Source: Gonapodya prolifera JEL478 (Eukaryota > Monoblepharomycota > Monoblepharidomycetes > Monoblepharidales > Gonapodyaceae). Taken from it: a stretch of DNA of 55,523 nt. The notes below the pieces were generated by a model. That model was given only the letters and a program-made list of their open reading frames with translations, searched no databases and was not told the origin of the DNA. Positions 53,658-55,523 of this stretch are shown piece after piece; position 1 is the first letter of the stretch, and each line of letters opens with the position of its first letter. The stretch lies in assembly GCA_001574975.1 (NCBI GenBank), contig KQ965853.1, forward strand, positions 77,641 to 133,163. The letters run 5' to 3'. The translations under genes and the position numbers were made by a program.

Positions 53658-54488
53658 TTATCCCTTTTGTGGCTTAAACTTAACCGGGCGGAAGCTGTGG
53701 GTCGGCCCAATGGGGATGGCTCCAAATGATGTCAGGTTGGGAAATACACTCAATGTCAGGAAGAGATTTTGCACTTTGATGGAGGTCCAGGTGTACCGTG
53801 ACCGCTCAGTAAACACCTCAGTCCTAAGAACTGCCGTTTGGATCTGCGATGTCCTTTCCAATGAAACTTTATCCTGGACAACCCTAGCAGAATCTTCTTT
53901 CATAAAGTAACAACCCCAAATTTGCTCCAACAGTGGAAATTTGTCCAGTAATCGCTCCAAAATCTCTGCTTCCTGCATTGGTACCACATGCGTACTTAAC
54001 GAGGCCACATTGATGTTGATGATTCCAACCATTTGATGGCTATTTAGCAGCATTTGAGGACTCAATGGTTTGGCACAATCCAGTGTTCTGTTGGTATTCA
54101 CAAACTTGGTTAGAGCTGCTTCCACTTCGTCTTGGGTTCCAGGTGAAATTTGGGAGTTCTCTGCTTCAGCCCCAAACACTATCGTGAAAGGGTAAAACTT
54201 CAGAGCGCTTCCGCCCATGGTGACATCGTGTTGCTGCTGACCAAAAAGCCATGCTCGTACAAGTCCATCTATGTCATTGCAGTACTTGTACACGTCACAT
54301 ATCGAGACGGTCACTTCCAACCAGCAGGTGGTCCATAATTTTGCCTTTGCAATGTCAATTCCGGTGGTGGAAACTGGTTGGAAACTGAACCGTGGAAAAA
54401 AGGTCAAGTTTTCGATTTTGTTCCAAGTGTTCCTTGGACCAAACGATGAGGTTTTGCCAACGACGACCCTATACGCCCTGCTACACAA
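53658..54488 (-). pseudogene. Truncated unknown gene beside LTR (F-box/LRR-like)
   Basis: An open frame of about 276 codons reads NTWNKIENLTFFPRFSFQPV, KFYPFTIVFGAEAENSQISP, VGIININVASLSTHV, LLDKFPLLEQIWGCYFMKED, LFLTLSVFPNLTSFGAIPIG. The repeated strand/helix pattern resembles the LRR-like part of Agaricomycete F-box proteins. The first true Met is far inside (before GGSALKFY), and the frame's upstream side runs straight into sequence next to the retrotransposon LTR, with no F-box. I read it as the 3' part of a gene whose 5' end was lost or displaced by the insertion; an unlocated upstream exon is the alternative. Confidence 0.4.
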
Positions 54489-54509
54489 CCTAGGTGAGCT
54501 GCACGAGCC

Positions 54510-54718
54510 TGTAAACTGCAGGAACGTGCATATATATGATCAAACATACATAATATGTTGTAGCGCACACAGAACTCACCTGCAGGAACGTGACGCCAAA
54601 CTTGGGGCANGCCCTGCAGGTGCACTCATCTAAATACATGACCACAGTAGTGGCACAGCACTTAACACCTCACACTATATATACCATGTCAATGGATGTC
54701 ACCTGAGGCTATGGTGAC
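54510..54718 (-). repeat. 3' LTR of a Ty3/gypsy element (outer edge uncertain)
   Basis: On the minus strand a polypurine tract at about 54748-54722 (AAGGAAGGGGAGAGAAAAGG and on) is followed within a few bases by TGTCACCATAGCCTCAGG, the usual LTR start. A TATATATAGTG box lies near 54680. The outer end should end in CA: 54556 and 54510 are candidates. An n at 54610 and a duplicated ctgcaggaacgtg (54517, 54582) lie inside. Confidence 0.6.
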
Positions 54719-55523
54719 AGTGTGCTTCCCTCCTTTTCTCTCCCCTTCCTTGTTATCCATATCTACTAATTTTTTTTCGAATATATATGGGCAGGCCTTT
54801 TTGTGGATGATCCTTATGAAACTGCAACACGGCATCCTGTGCATTTTGTAGGTTTTGCCATGGTTCCCATGTTCGTTGTTCAACCCCATAGCCCTTCCAG
54901 TGTACTAGCCATACCCATCCACGACCTCTACATTTCACATCCAAGATCCTTTCCACTTCCCATTCAGCAATGCCTTCTGAAACTTCTACTGGAGGGGGTG
55001 GAGGTATATGTCTTCCAGGAATTTTATTCTCATAGTGAGGTGATAATAAAGAAGCATGAAACACTGGATGGATTCTTGACATAGTTGTTGGAAGTTGTAA
55101 TTTAAATGCCACTGCATTGATTTGTTCTGTAATCACAAATGGTCCAACTTTCTTGTAGTCAAGTTTCTTAGTAGGCCTTGTTGTTGCCAAGTTCCTTGTC
55201 TTAAGCCAAACCATGTCTCCTACTTTAAAATTTGCTGGTCTCCTGTGAGGATCTTCACGCTTCTTCCAAATTTCCTGTGCTGCTTTGATATGCTCCCAAA
55301 TTCTGGAATTAACCTCTGTCATCTCCTTCACTCTTGCCTCTGCATCAGCAGACAGTGATTTTAGGGGTAACTGCTGCATAGGGTGCGCTATTGGGTGATG
55401 TAAGGTTGTTGCAAAGAATGGGGAGTAGCCAGNAGTTTCATTTGGGGTATTGTTGTGTGCAAACTCCATGAGTGGAAGGTATTTCACCCAGTTATTTTGT
55501 TCATAGTTGACATAATGTCTCAG
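54719..55523 (-). mobile_element. Chromodomain Ty3/gypsy retrotransposon, 3' end
   Basis: Copy runs off the window; only the integrase end and LTR are visible. Together with the LTR at 54510-54718 and the frame at 54753-55487 it forms the 3' part of a chromovirus-type element. One n at 55433. No target-site duplication can be checked because the other end is missing. Confidence 0.8.
54753..55523 (-). CDS. Gypsy polyprotein C-terminus: integrase tail and chromodomain (partial)
   Basis: Open to the window edge on the minus strand. Integrase core end: LPLMEFAHNNTPNE and GYSPFF (typical of Ty3/gypsy integrases), then a helical VNSRIWEHIKAAQEIWKKRE. The GPY/F module follows: FKVGDMVWLKTRNLATTRPT, KLDYKKVGPFVITEQI, HPVFHASLLSPH. 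A chromodomain sits at the end: WEVERILDVKCRGRGWVWLV, HWKGYGVEQRTWEPW, AVLQFHKDHP; such domains steer integration to H3K9-methylated chromatin. The frame stops at 54753, just before the polypurine tract. No stop or frameshift is seen in this part, so the copy could be young. The single n at 55433 falls in a codon after NET. Confidence 0.9.
   Translation of the reverse strand: MRHYVNYEQNNWVKYLPLMEFAHNNTPNETXGYSPFFATTLHHPIAHPMQQLPLKSLSADAEARVKEMTEVNSRIWEHIKAAQEIWKKREDPHRRPANFKVGDMVWLKTRNLATTRPTKKLDYKKVGPFVITEQINAVAFKLQLPTTMSRIHPVFHASLLSPHYENKIPGRHIPPPPPVEVSEGIAEWEVERILDVKCRGRGWVWLVHWKGYGVEQRTWEPWQNLQNAQDAVLQFHKDHPQKGLPIYIRKKISRYG

Overview
This 55.5 kb window is nuclear DNA of a filamentous basidiomycete, most likely an Agaricomycete. 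The evidence is dense protein-coding genes on both strands, many short GT-AG introns (mostly about 50-110 nt, often with GTGAGT, GTGCGT or GTAAGT donors), GC-rich proline/serine/alanine-rich hypothetical proteins, a RecQ-like helicase relic of a kind I associate with these fungi, and a chromodomain Ty3/gypsy element. I saw no bacterial operon, phage, CRISPR array, rRNA or convincing tRNA. Gene models were spliced by eye. For several genes the exon phases join and the total length divides by three, which is good support. Elsewhere the exon edges are approximate and this is stated.

Layout. 1-1515 (+): 3' part of a short-chain dehydrogenase. 2.0-12.5 kb (all -): a short protein with only the TFIIS central domain, a dual-specificity phosphatase, 6-phosphogluconolactonase, a complex I B15/NDUFB4-like subunit, an ankyrin/coiled-coil/SH3 protein and a large bHLH transcription factor. 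14.0-18.8 kb (+): a cyanovirin-N-like small protein, an F-box-like protein and a decayed RecQ-family helicase. 19.3-21.0 kb (-): pyridoxal kinase. 21.6-26.6 kb: a small unknown ORF, a repeat-rich gap and a 917-residue unknown protein. 26.6-41.98 kb (all -): a NIP30/FAM192A-like protein, a synaptojanin-type phosphoinositide phosphatase, a single-pass membrane protein, a mitochondrial glutamate dehydrogenase of the short animal-like type, mitochondrial ribosomal protein uS9m, and a RING/TRAF-type zinc finger/SGF29-tudor fusion. 43.1-48.8 kb (+): two unknown membrane proteins separated by a 16-bp-periodic repeat. 49.4-52.9 kb: a small basic protein, a fumarylacetoacetate-hydrolase-family enzyme and an acyl-protein thioesterase. 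53.2-55.5 kb: gene relics next to the 3' LTR and integrase end of a chromodomain gypsy retrotransposon that runs off the window.

Most of the genes are unrelated housekeeping genes, so I see no operon-like pathway. Loose themes are mitochondrial function (complex I subunit, glutamate dehydrogenase, uS9m), central and cofactor metabolism (6-phosphogluconolactonase, pyridoxal kinase, FAH family) and transcription/chromatin (TFIIS-like, bHLH, SGF29 fusion). The most unusual item is the five-exon gene at 40580-41981. Its exons join in phase into one 360-residue frame carrying a RING finger, a TRAF-like zinc finger and a C-terminal SGF29 double tudor. That would couple a putative ubiquitin ligase to an H3K4-methyl reader.
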